NCBI GenBank assembly: GCA_018711755.1
Contig: DVHY01000175.1
Coordinates: 1 to 27,224 of the forward strand
DNA length: 27,224 bases
Source: Candidatus Limivicinus faecipullorum
Lineage (GTDB): Bacteria > Bacillota > Clostridia > Oscillospirales > Oscillospiraceae
Reading direction: 5' to 3'
Every line of letters begins with the position of its first letter. Positions within the stretch are counted from its first letter, which is position 1. Shown one piece after another: positions 21,530 through 27,224 of the stretch. Under the pieces are notes generated by a model that was given only the letters and a program-made list of their open reading frames with translations, made no database searches and was not told where the DNA came from. Position numbers and translations under genes: made by a program.

Positions 21530-23914
21530 ATGAAGTACAAACAGCTGATAGACCGGATGACTCTGGAGGAGAAGGCATCCCTCTGCTCCGGGGCCGACTT
21601 CTGGCACACCAAAAGCATAGAGCGCCTGGGCATCCCCAATATGATGCTCACCGACGGCCCCCACGGGCTCAGGAAGCAGACCGACAAAGCCGACCATCTG
21701 GGGCTCAACGGCAGTCTGCCCGCCACCTGTTTCCCCACGGCCTCCGCCCTGGCCTGCAGCTGGGACCCGGAGCTGCTGGAAGAAGTGGGAGAGTGCATAG
21801 GCAAGGAAGCCGCCGGGGAGGACGTGAGCGTGGTACTGGGCCCGGGCCTGAATATAAAGCGTGACCCCCTCTGCGGCCGGAACTTTGAATACTTCTCCGA
21901 GGACCCCTATCTAGCGGGGAAACTGGCGGCGGCCATGGTCCGGGGCATACAGTCCCAGGGCGTCTCCGCCTGCGTCAAGCACTATGCGGTGAACAGCCAG
22001 GAGACCGGGCGCATGGGAATGGACGAGGTGGTGGATGAGCGGGCTCTCAGGGAGATATATCTGGAGGGCTTCCGCTACGCCGTCACGGAGGGCAGGCCCG
22101 GCTGCCTCATGAGCTCCTATAACCGGGTCAACGGGGACTTTGCCAACGAGAACATGCACCTGCTCCGGGATATCCTGCGCAATGAATGGGGCTATGAGGG
22201 CATGGTCGTCACCGACTGGGGCGGCAACAACGACCGGGTAGCCGCCGTGAAAGCCGGATGCAGCCTGGAGATGCCCGCCTCCGGCGGCCTCACCGACGCC
22301 GAGATCGTACAGGCGGTCAGGAGCGGAGAGCTGGAAGAGAGCCTTCTGGACGAGGCGGTGGAGAGATATCTGGAGCTGCTCTTCGCCACCCGCCCCGCTC
22401 TGGGCAAGGGCAAGCGCTTCAACTATTCCATCCACCACCAGACAGCCCGGAAGGCTGCGGCCCGCTCTGCGGTGCTGCTGAAAAACGAGGGCCATATCCT
22501 GCCCCTGAAAAAGGGCCTGCCCATAGCCGTCATCGGCGATTTTGCCGCCCTGCCCAGATATCAGGGGGCGGGCAGTTCCCTGATAAATCCCATCCGGGTG
22601 GACTGCGCCCTGGACGCCCTGAAAGAGAGCGGCCTGGACATAGTGGGCTATGCCCCGGGCTTCCTGCGTTCCGGGGGCAAAAGCGAAAAGCTGAAGATAC
22701 AGGCTCTGGACCTGGCAGAGCAGGCAGAGGTCTGTCTGCTGTTTCTGGGTCTGGACGAGAGCCGGGAGACCGAGGGCGAGGACCGCAGCCATATGCGCCT
22801 GGCGGACAACCAGCTGGAACTGCTGGAGGCTCTGTATTCCGCCGGACACAGGATAGTGGTGGTGCTCTCCGCCGGGGCTCCCGTGGAGCTGGGCTGGGCG
22901 GATATGCCCAAGGCCATACTCATGGCCTACCTGGGCGGCCAGGCCGGAGGCGGCGCCATAGCCGATCTGGTCTCCGGCAAAGTCTCCCCCGGCGGCAGGC
23001 TGGCGGAGAGCTTCCCCCTGTGCTATTCCGACTGCCCCACCGCCAACTACTACCCGGGCCGGGAGCTGAGCGCGGAGCACCGGGAGAGCATATATGTGGG
23101 CTACCGCTACTACGACACGGCAAACCGCCCGGTGGCCTATCCCTTCGGCCACGGCCTCACATACTCCCGCTTTGAATATTCCGATCTGGAGATAAACGGC
23201 CGTGAGCTGTGCCTGCGGCTCAAAAACATCGGTGAGGTGAAAGCCGCCGAGGTGGTGCAGGTCTATGTCTCCGCACCGGACTGCCCGCTCTTTCACCCGG
23301 AAAAGGAGCTGAAAGCCTTTGCCAGGGTGGAGCTGGAGCCGGGGGAGGAGCGTTTCGTCCGGCTGAGTCTGGACGGGCACGCCTTTGCCCACTACAGCGT
23401 GGAGAAGGGCGCCTGGGTGGAATTCCCCGGCCTGTATAAGATACAGGTGGGGGCCTCTTCAAGAGATATACGCCTGAGAAAGTCTTATGTCATTGAAGGC
23501 GAAAAAGAGCCCCGGCAGGACGAAGCCTCCCTGCCCCACTACTGGCAGGGGAACATCCAGGCCGTGCCCCGGGAAGAGTTCCGGGAGCTGCTGGGCCGCC
23601 CGCTGCCGCCCCAGTTCCGGGATGAAAGCGCCCCCGCCGGCTATGAGGACAGCGTCAGCCTGGACCGCAGGAAGCCGGGGCTGGGCAGATTTATGTATTC
23701 CTCCCTGAACGCGGCCCGTAAAGGGCTCCATGCCGCCGGCAAGACTACCGCCGCCAACAATATCCGCTTCATAATGGACATGCCCTATAACAAGCTGCAG
23801 CGCATGAGCGGGGGCATAGTCAGCCGTGAGGCTCTGGACGGCTATCTGGAAATGCTCAACGGCCACATACTGAAAGGCGGAGCAAAGACCGTGAAGGCAA
23901 TGAGGAAAAAATAA
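21530..23914 (+). CDS. Glycoside hydrolase family 3 beta-glucosidase-like enzyme, cytosolic
   Basis: This 794-residue protein lacks a signal peptide. The GH3 N-domain runs from MTLEEKASLCSGADFWHTK through VVLGPGLNIKRDPLCGRNFEYFSEDP to VVTDWGGNND, where Asp229 is the expected nucleophile. The C-domain (about 310-540) has SAVLLKNEGHILPL and ETEGEDR, whose Glu415 is the likely acid/base. A fibronectin-III-like domain follows (YPFGHGLTYSRFEYSD through PEKELKAFARVELEPGEERF). About 150 residues after it (HYWQGNIQAVPREEFRELLG to the end) form an extension seen in some Clostridia GH3 proteins. The enzyme should hydrolyse beta-glucosides or related oligosaccharides inside the cell; linkage specificity cannot be read from sequence. 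AGGAGG precedes the ATG, which is 3 bases after the DUF1294 stop, making this the last gene of the operon. Confidence 0.93.
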   Translation: MKYKQLIDRMTLEEKASLCSGADFWHTKSIERLGIPNMMLTDGPHGLRKQTDKADHLGLNGSLPATCFPTASALACSWDPELLEEVGECIGKEAAGEDVSVVLGPGLNIKRDPLCGRNFEYFSEDPYLAGKLAAAMVRGIQSQGVSACVKHYAVNSQETGRMGMDEVVDERALREIYLEGFRYAVTEGRPGCLMSSYNRVNGDFANENMHLLRDILRNEWGYEGMVVTDWGGNNDRVAAVKAGCSLEMPASGGLTDAEIVQAVRSGELEESLLDEAVERYLELLFATRPALGKGKRFNYSIHHQTARKAAARSAVLLKNEGHILPLKKGLPIAVIGDFAALPRYQGAGSSLINPIRVDCALDALKESGLDIVGYAPGFLRSGGKSEKLKIQALDLAEQAEVCLLFLGLDESRETEGEDRSHMRLADNQLELLEALYSAGHRIVVVLSAGAPVELGWADMPKAILMAYLGGQAGGGAIADLVSGKVSPGGRLAESFPLCYSDCPTANYYPGRELSAEHRESIYVGYRYYDTANRPVAYPFGHGLTYSRFEYSDLEINGRELCLRLKNIGEVKAAEVVQVYVSAPDCPLFHPEKELKAFARVELEPGEERFVRLSLDGHAFAHYSVEKGAWVEFPGLYKIQVGASSRDIRLRKSYVIEGEKEPRQDEASLPHYWQGNIQAVPREEFRELLGRPLPPQFRDESAPAGYEDSVSLDRRKPGLGRFMYSSLNAARKGLHAAGKTTAANNIRFIMDMPYNKLQRMSGGIVSREALDGYLEMLNGHILKGGAKTVKAMRKK

Positions 23915-23935
23915 GGCGCCCGGCTTTTGGACAGG

Positions 23936-23981
23936 GCAAATGTAAAAGGGAGACCCCGCGGGGTCTCCCTTTTACATTTGC
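23936..23981. terminator. Bidirectional intrinsic terminator (perfect 23-bp palindrome)
   Basis: Positions 23936-23958 and 23959-23981 are exact reverse complements, with GGGAGACCCC at the core and AAATGTAAAA/TTTTACATTT outside. It lies between the convergent GH3 gene and the DUF378 gene and directly abuts the DUF378 stop codon. Confidence 0.92.
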
Positions 23982-24194
23982 TTATACGTTATCGTCGGTG
24001 ATGGCGTCGCTTCTGAAAAGCAGGGAAATGCACCACAGGGATGCCAGCCCCACCAGAGTATAGATCACACGGCTGACTGTTGCGGTCTGGCCGCCGAAGA
24101 GCCACGCCACCAGGTCAAAGCGAAACAGTCCCACGCTGCCCCAGTTGATGCCGCCTATAATGGCCAGTACCAGGGCTATTCGATCCATGATCAT
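23982..24194 (-). CDS. DUF378 small membrane protein
   Basis: This 70-residue protein begins MIMDRIALVLAIIGGINWGS and has two membrane helices (residues about 5-24 and 38-60) around GLFRFDLVAWLFGG; the GGINWG...LF..D.V..LFG pattern defines DUF378 proteins. The function is unknown. I chose the ATG at 24194 because GAGGAG lies 8 bases upstream; the frame stays open to 24263 but without a start signal, and a second ATG at 24188 would shorten it by two residues. It is a single-gene unit, convergent with the GH3 operon, sharing the palindromic terminator, and preceded by a long AT-rich leader with alternative hairpins. Confidence 0.88.
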   Translation of the reverse strand: MIMDRIALVLAIIGGINWGSVGLFRFDLVAWLFGGQTATVSRVIYTLVGLASLWCISLLFRSDAITDDNV

Positions 24195-24239
24195 GAGCCT
24201 TACTCCTCTCAAATGGTTTCCCTTGTATTGTGTCCCAAA

Positions 24240-24312
24240 ATAAAAAAAATATGCGTCCGGCAAAACTGGTGCTTTTCCGACTTTCTTCGCTCTTTACAAG
24301 TCCGGGGAAAAG
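24240..24312 (-). promoter_or_regulatory. Candidate terminator/antiterminator leader of the DUF378 gene
   Basis: Read on the minus strand, arm A (24312-24298) pairs with arm B (24283-24272) in a bulged 12-bp stem, while arm B also pairs with arm C (24265-24255, nine pairs with two bulges). The second hairpin is followed after five bases by a run of eight U residues (24249-24242). The two structures share 24281-24273 and exclude each other, as in attenuators and riboswitch expression platforms. I see no known aptamer. The gap between stem and U-run is a weak point. Confidence 0.45.
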
Positions 24313-24321
24313 TATTATCTT
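24293..24321 (+). promoter_or_regulatory. Possible promoter of a plus-strand small RNA
   Basis: TTTACA (24293-24298) and TATCTT (24316-24321) are separated by 17 bases, matching 5 of 6 and 4 of 6 sigma-A consensus positions. A terminator lies about 75 bases downstream with no coding gene between. Confidence 0.4.
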
Positions 24322-24327
24322 ATACTC

Positions 24328-24431
24328 ACAGCTTATCCAATTGGTCTTTCGTTTGGAAAGACCCGGCTCATATCTTTATCCCACAACCCTGTTTGGCGGA
24401 CTGAGTTTTCAGTCCGCCCCTTTTTATTTTT
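24328..24431 (+). ncRNA. Candidate small RNA of about 100 nt
   Basis: No gene is encoded between the possible promoter at 24293-24321 and the strong terminator at 24395-24431, yet the terminator is plus-strand only. The interval carries a perfect 8-bp hairpin, GGTCTTTC-GTTTG-GAAAGACC (24343-24363), then a C-rich unpaired stretch (ATCCCACAACCC) before the terminator. That layout resembles small regulatory RNAs. The sequence does not match 6S RNA, SRP RNA, tmRNA or RNase P as I know them. Alternatively the same DNA is part of the DUF378 leader on the other strand. Confidence 0.35.
24395..24431 (+). terminator. Intrinsic terminator not linked to any coding gene
   Basis: GGCGGACTGA and TCAGTCCGCC (24395-24404, 24409-24418) form a perfect 10-bp stem with a GTTT loop, followed by CC and a long T-rich tract (24421-24431). 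On the minus strand there is no comparable U-tract. It precedes the promoter of the next gene. Confidence 0.9.
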
Positions 24432-24437
24432 CTTATG

Positions 24438-24466
24438 TAGATTTTTTCGCGCTTCTGGTTTATAAT
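24438..24466 (+). promoter_or_regulatory. Promoter of the flavodoxin-like gene
   Basis: A perfect TATAAT (24461-24466) is preceded after 17 bases by TAGATT (24438-24443, 3 of 6). It lies just after the upstream terminator and 78 bases before the start codon, in AT-rich DNA. Confidence 0.6.
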
Positions 24467-24498
24467 TGAAAAAAGATATTATGTAAATAGGATTATTT

Positions 24499-24526
24499 CC
24501 CGCCCCGGTCCGGCCGGGACGGCGGG
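24499..24526 (+). promoter_or_regulatory. GC-rich leader hairpin before the flavodoxin-like gene
   Basis: CCCGCC (24499-24504) pairs with GGCGGG (24521-24526) and GTCC (24508-24511) with GGAC (24517-24520), leaving a bulge. It ends 5 bases before the AGGAG ribosome binding site at 24532-24536, so it may influence translation. Confidence 0.4.
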
Positions 24527-24543
24527 GAGACAGGAGAAGCGGA

Positions 24544-25881
24544 ATGAAGATATGCGTCATCAACGGTTCCCCCAGGGGGAAAAACAGCGTCACCCTGCAG
24601 ACCATGCTGTATCTGGAGAAGCGTTTTCCCGCCCATGAGTTCGATTTTCTCAACGTGGGCGCCGGAATACAGAGCTTTGAACGGGACATGAGCGGGGCGG
24701 TGGAGGCCATACGCTCCGCCCGGCTGCTGCTTTTTTCCTATCCGGTGTATACCTTTCTTGTCCCCTCCCAGCTCCACCGCTTCATCGAGCTTATGAAGCG
24801 CAGCGGGGCGGACTTCCGGGATATCTATGTGAGCCAGCTGAGCACCTCCATGCACTTTTACGATATCACCGCCCATCGCTTCATCGAGGACAACTGCCAC
24901 GACATGGGCATGCACGTGATCCACGGCCTGTCCGCGGGTATGGAGGACCTGCTGAGCCCCCAGGGCCAGCAGGATGCGGATAACTTTCTGCGTTACCTGG
25001 TCCACTGCGTGGAAAACGGGATATATGAGCCCGCTCCTCCCCTCCGTCCGACCCCTGCCGCCCCCTATGTCCAGAGCCTGGAGCCCGGGGTGAAAGAGGA
25101 GGGCTTTGACACCGTCATCGTCGGGGACCTGCGGGAGGGGGACGAGAGCCTCCGGGCCATGATAAAGGACTTCACCGCCCTCTATCCCTACAAGACCCGC
25201 TTTGTGAACATCGGGGATTTTGACTTCAAAGGCGGCTGCCTGGGCTGCTTCGGCTGCACCGCCTCGGGAAAATGCGTGTATAAGGATGGCTTCGACTCTC
25301 TGCTGAGAAACAGCATCCAGAACGCCGACGCCACGGTCTACGCCTTCACCATACGGGACCACAGCATGGGCAGCCGTTTCAAGATGTTTGACGACCGCCA
25401 GTTCTGCAACGGCCACCGCACCCTCACCGAGGGCAAAAGCGTGGCCTACATCGTAAATGGGGACTATCAGCAGGAGGAGAACCTGAGGACTCTCCTGGAG
25501 GCCAGAGCCCAGGTAGCCCACAATTTCTTGGCCGGGGTAGGCTGGGATCTGCCCAGCATGGAGGCGGCCGCAAAGCGCCTCAGCTACTCTCTGGAGCACA
25601 AATATGTCCAGCCCAGGAACTTTTACGGGGTGGGCGGCATGAAGATATTCCGTGACCTCATCTGGACCATGCGGGGGCTAATGAAAGCCGACCACCAGTT
25701 CTACAAGTCCAGGGGCCTCTATGACTTCCCCCAAAAGCGTCCCGGCCGCATGCTGGCCATGTGCCTGCTGGGCGCCATGATGCGCAGGTCCAAAAACAGC
25801 GCCAAAATGAAGGAGCGCTTCAACCGTGGGATGATGGCCCCCTATGAGAAGCTGTTGGAGCGGGTGCGCCCCACAAAATAA
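24544..25881 (+). CDS. Tandem flavodoxin-fold NAD(P)H oxidoreductase / iron-sulfur flavoprotein-like protein
   Basis: This 445-residue protein has two related halves. Residues 1-165 form a flavodoxin-like FMN-binding domain, with the phosphate loop INGSPRGKNS at 6-15 and SYPVYTFLVPSQLHRFIE. Residues about 185-440 form a second copy whose first strand (FDTVIVGDLREGDESL) has lost the GSPR-type loop. It carries the cysteine cluster Cys232-x2-Cys235-x2-Cys238-x5-Cys244 (GGCLGCFGCTASGKCVYKD), the compact spacing that binds a 4Fe-4S cluster in iron-sulfur flavoproteins. A basic helical C-terminus follows. It probably moves electrons between a nicotinamide or protein donor and an unknown acceptor. 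AGGAG lies 7 bases before the ATG. It is monocistronic or shares a transcript with the downstream TraX gene, 76 bases away. Confidence 0.85.
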   Translation: MKICVINGSPRGKNSVTLQTMLYLEKRFPAHEFDFLNVGAGIQSFERDMSGAVEAIRSARLLLFSYPVYTFLVPSQLHRFIELMKRSGADFRDIYVSQLSTSMHFYDITAHRFIEDNCHDMGMHVIHGLSAGMEDLLSPQGQQDADNFLRYLVHCVENGIYEPAPPLRPTPAAPYVQSLEPGVKEEGFDTVIVGDLREGDESLRAMIKDFTALYPYKTRFVNIGDFDFKGGCLGCFGCTASGKCVYKDGFDSLLRNSIQNADATVYAFTIRDHSMGSRFKMFDDRQFCNGHRTLTEGKSVAYIVNGDYQQEENLRTLLEARAQVAHNFLAGVGWDLPSMEAAAKRLSYSLEHKYVQPRNFYGVGGMKIFRDLIWTMRGLMKADHQFYKSRGLYDFPQKRPGRMLAMCLLGAMMRRSKNSAKMKERFNRGMMAPYEKLLERVRPTK

Positions 25882-25957
25882 GCGCAAGGAACTTGTTCCC
25901 CTTTAAAGTCGTCTATTTCCCCATGGATGAAAAAAGATGTGCTGCGGAGGTGAAACC

Positions 25958-26827
25958 ATGACCGTCTTTGCGCTGAAGCTGATCGCCCTGGCCTCCATGA
26001 TAGTGGACCATACCGGCTATTTTCTGGGCAGCAATGCCTTGGTGAGCGGCGATGTCTACACATTGCTCCGCGCTGTAGGGCGCATTGCATTTCCCGTATA
26101 CGCCTTTCTGCTGGTAAACGGCTTTCAGAAGACTTCCGATCGCCGGCGCTATCTCTCCCGGCTGATGCTCTTTGCCGTGCTGTCCCAGATACCCTTTACC
26201 CTTGTTTTCGCTTCGGAGAACTACCGCAGCGTCGTGCCCTCCGTATTCGGCCTCTCCTTTGGGTTTGAGCTGCTGCCCTACCTGATATTCATCCTTTTGA
26301 CCCTGGCCGCCTACATACTGCTGGTCAAGGCGGATATCTCCGCGCTGTACCTGGCGCTGTTCCTGCTGGTGGGCGGGGTGCGGCTCCAGCTCTTCGGCTA
26401 TTGGTTCCTGGACGGCTCCCTGAACATTTTCTATACGCTCAGTTTTTCCCTGGCCGCCATGGCCCTGCTGGACGACATAGTATACAGCGGCAAGCCTCTG
26501 ATAAAGACCCTGGTGCCCGCTTTGTTTTTCACTTTGGCCCTGGTCCTGCTGGTGCCCAATTCGGACTATGGGTACAAGGGCTTTGCTCTCCTCATGGCCC
26601 TCTATCTCTGCCGTCCCTGGCGGGGAGCCCAGCTGGCGGTGATAGCCCTCTGGTGCTATATGGAGTACTGGAGTCCCGGTTCTCCCCAGGTGTTTCTGCT
26701 CTCATTGCTCTCCCTGCCGCCTATACTGCTGTACAACGGGAAAAAGGGCCCTTCCATGAAGCTGGCCTTTTATGCGGTGTATCCGCTGCATCTGCTGGCC
26801 CTGGGCGTAATAAACATGCTGATATGA
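25958..26827 (+). CDS. TraX-family membrane protein (putative acyltransferase)
   Basis: This 289-residue protein has about eight hydrophobic helices. The N-terminus LKLIALASMIVDHTGYF with Asp17-His18, followed by LLRAVGRIAFPVYAFLLVNGFQKTSD, is the TraX signature, as is the late HLLALGVI segment near the end. TraX was first described as the F-pilin N-acetylating protein; chromosomal Firmicutes homologues have no known substrate and no conjugation genes are present here. GGAGG (25946-25950) precedes the ATG at 25958 by 7 bases; the upstream ATG at 25937 would place that site inside the coding sequence. No terminator is visible before the tRNA promoter that follows. Confidence 0.88.
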   Translation: MTVFALKLIALASMIVDHTGYFLGSNALVSGDVYTLLRAVGRIAFPVYAFLLVNGFQKTSDRRRYLSRLMLFAVLSQIPFTLVFASENYRSVVPSVFGLSFGFELLPYLIFILLTLAAYILLVKADISALYLALFLLVGGVRLQLFGYWFLDGSLNIFYTLSFSLAAMALLDDIVYSGKPLIKTLVPALFFTLALVLLVPNSDYGYKGFALLMALYLCRPWRGAQLAVIALWCYMEYWSPGSPQVFLLSLLSLPPILLYNGKKGPSMKLAFYAVYPLHLLALGVINMLI

Positions 26828-26855
26828 ATTTTTCCCGGAAATTTATTAAAAGTTG

Positions 26856-26885
26856 TTGACACAGGCCCCCTAATTATGGTATTAT
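26856..26885 (+). promoter_or_regulatory. Strong promoter of the tRNA cluster
   Basis: TTGACA (26856-26861), an 18-base spacer and TGG-TATTAT (26877-26885) combine a perfect -35 box with an extended -10 element. The first tRNA begins 27 bases downstream. Confidence 0.85.
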
Positions 26886-26911
26886 CTCCTAGCTGAATAG
26901 GGAACAGCCTT

Positions 26912-26985
26912 GCGGGTGTAGTTCAATGGTAGAACACCAGCCTTCCAAGCTGGATACGTGGGTTCGATTCCCATCACCCGCTCCA
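26912..26985 (+). tRNA. tRNA-Gly (anticodon TCC)
   Basis: The acceptor arms GCGGGTG and CACCCGC pair perfectly, the anticodon loop reads CTTCCAA, the T-loop is GGTTCGATTCC, the discriminator base is T and CCA is encoded. The sequence is a complete cloverleaf of 74 nt. Confidence 0.97.
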
Positions 26986-27019
26986 CCTGTGAAGCTGCGG
27001 GTGCGCCTACAGCAGATAT

Positions 27020-27096
27020 GCGCCAATAGCTCAGCAGGATAGAGCAACTGCCTTCTAAGCAGTAGGTCGGGGGTTCGAATCCCTCTTGGCGTGCCA
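27020..27096 (+). tRNA. tRNA-Arg (anticodon TCT)
   Basis: The acceptor arms GCGCCAA and TTGGCGT pair with a G-U at position 1-72. The anticodon loop reads CTTCTAA, which decodes AGA/AGG, the T-loop is GGTTCGAATCC and CCA is encoded after a G discriminator. It lies 34 bases after tRNA-Gly. Confidence 0.97.
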
Positions 27097-27108
27097 AATT
27101 AAAAATAT

Positions 27109-27185
27109 GGTGGGATTAGCTCAGTTGGTAGAGCACCGGATTGTGGTTCCGGGTGTCGTGGGTTCGAGCCCCATATCCCACCCCA
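27109..27185 (+). tRNA. tRNA-His (anticodon GTG)
   Basis: The acceptor arms GTGGGAT and ATCCCAC pair perfectly, an extra G at 27109 lies opposite C73 as expected for the G-1 of tRNA-His, the anticodon loop reads TTGTGGT and CCA is encoded. It lies 12 bases after tRNA-Arg. Confidence 0.96.
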
Positions 27186-27200
27186 TATAAAATATAATCA

Positions 27201-27221
27201 GAGGCCGGCTGAGCCGGTCTC
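27201..27221 (+). terminator. Possible terminator hairpin at the window edge
   Basis: GAGGCCGGC-TGA-GCCGGTCTC forms a 9-bp stem with one G-U pair, 16 bases after tRNA-His. The window ends 3 bases later, so the T-tract that would confirm it is not visible. Confidence 0.4.
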
Positions 27222-27224
27222 GGT

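Noticed and set aside
24230..24469. Short plus-strand ORFs in the AT-rich gap
   Set aside because: They lack ribosome binding sites and run through the terminator hairpin at 24395-24431.
24195..24543. 6S RNA, SRP RNA or T-box in the long gap
   Set aside because: I find no long closing stem with central bubble, no GGAAGGAAGC-like SRP loop and no T-box sequence, so only an unassigned structured region is reported.
25888..25899. GGAAC-TT-GTTCC as a terminator after the flavodoxin-like gene
   Set aside because: A 5-bp stem with a two-base loop and no T-tract is not a credible terminator.
26882..27097. Minus-strand ORF over the tRNA genes encoding GFEPPTYCLE and GIEPTYPAWKAGVLPLNYTR
   Set aside because: This is the well-known false translation of the antisense of tRNA genes; the tRNA cloverleaves explain the sequence.

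Overview
The window is bacterial chromosome from a GC-rich member of the Clostridia. The evidence is the conserved Firmicutes order ylxM-ffh-rpsP-khpA (here on the minus strand), strong AGGAGG-type ribosome binding sites, a paired YfmF/YfmH M16 peptidase module, a YtvI-like AI-2E protein, and tRNA genes with encoded CCA. Placement among gut Oscillospirales-like lineages is inference. I see no insertion sequence, phage gene or CRISPR array.

Layout. 1-2331 (minus): SRP/ribosome operon from a near-consensus promoter: ylxM, ffh, rpsP, then khpA cut by the window edge. 2467-9504 (plus): one giant gene for a cyclic beta-1,2-glucan synthase-like protein (GT84, glycoamylase-like/GH189, GH94). 9552-13860 (plus): extended -10 promoter, structured leader, yfmF, yfmH, lgt, a small helical KVKEAA-repeat protein and a bidirectional terminator. 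13863-14933 (minus): YtvI-like permease. 15091-16074 (plus): short aspartokinase with about one ACT domain, then a terminator. 16283-16897 (minus): PurN-family protein lacking the expected catalytic residues. 17067-23914 (plus): tightly coupled five-gene operon: histidine phosphatase-GNAT fusion, metallophosphatase with SH3-like tail, YgiQ radical SAM protein, DUF1294 membrane protein and a cytosolic GH3 beta-glucosidase, ending at a bidirectional terminator. 23982-24194 (minus): DUF378 membrane protein. 24195-24543: AT-rich gap with alternative hairpins and a plus-strand terminator, suggesting a leader switch and/or a small RNA. 24544-25881: tandem flavodoxin-like/iron-sulfur flavoprotein. 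25958-26827: TraX-family membrane protein. 26856-27185: strong promoter and tRNA-Gly(TCC), tRNA-Arg(TCT), tRNA-His(GTG).

How the genes may work together. The first block is co-translational targeting plus ribosome assembly. The yfmF-lgt block groups proteolysis/EF-P-modification-associated proteins with lipoprotein maturation. The glucan synthase would make and cyclise beta-1,2-glucan at the membrane; the GH3 enzyme could in principle act on beta-glucosides, but a link between them is speculation. The most unusual items are the PurN-like protein without its catalytic triad in a divergent promoter region carrying a perfect 14-bp tandem repeat, the phosphatase-acetyltransferase/phosphoesterase pair heading the five-gene operon, the shortened aspartokinase, and the structured RNA region near 24.3 kb.
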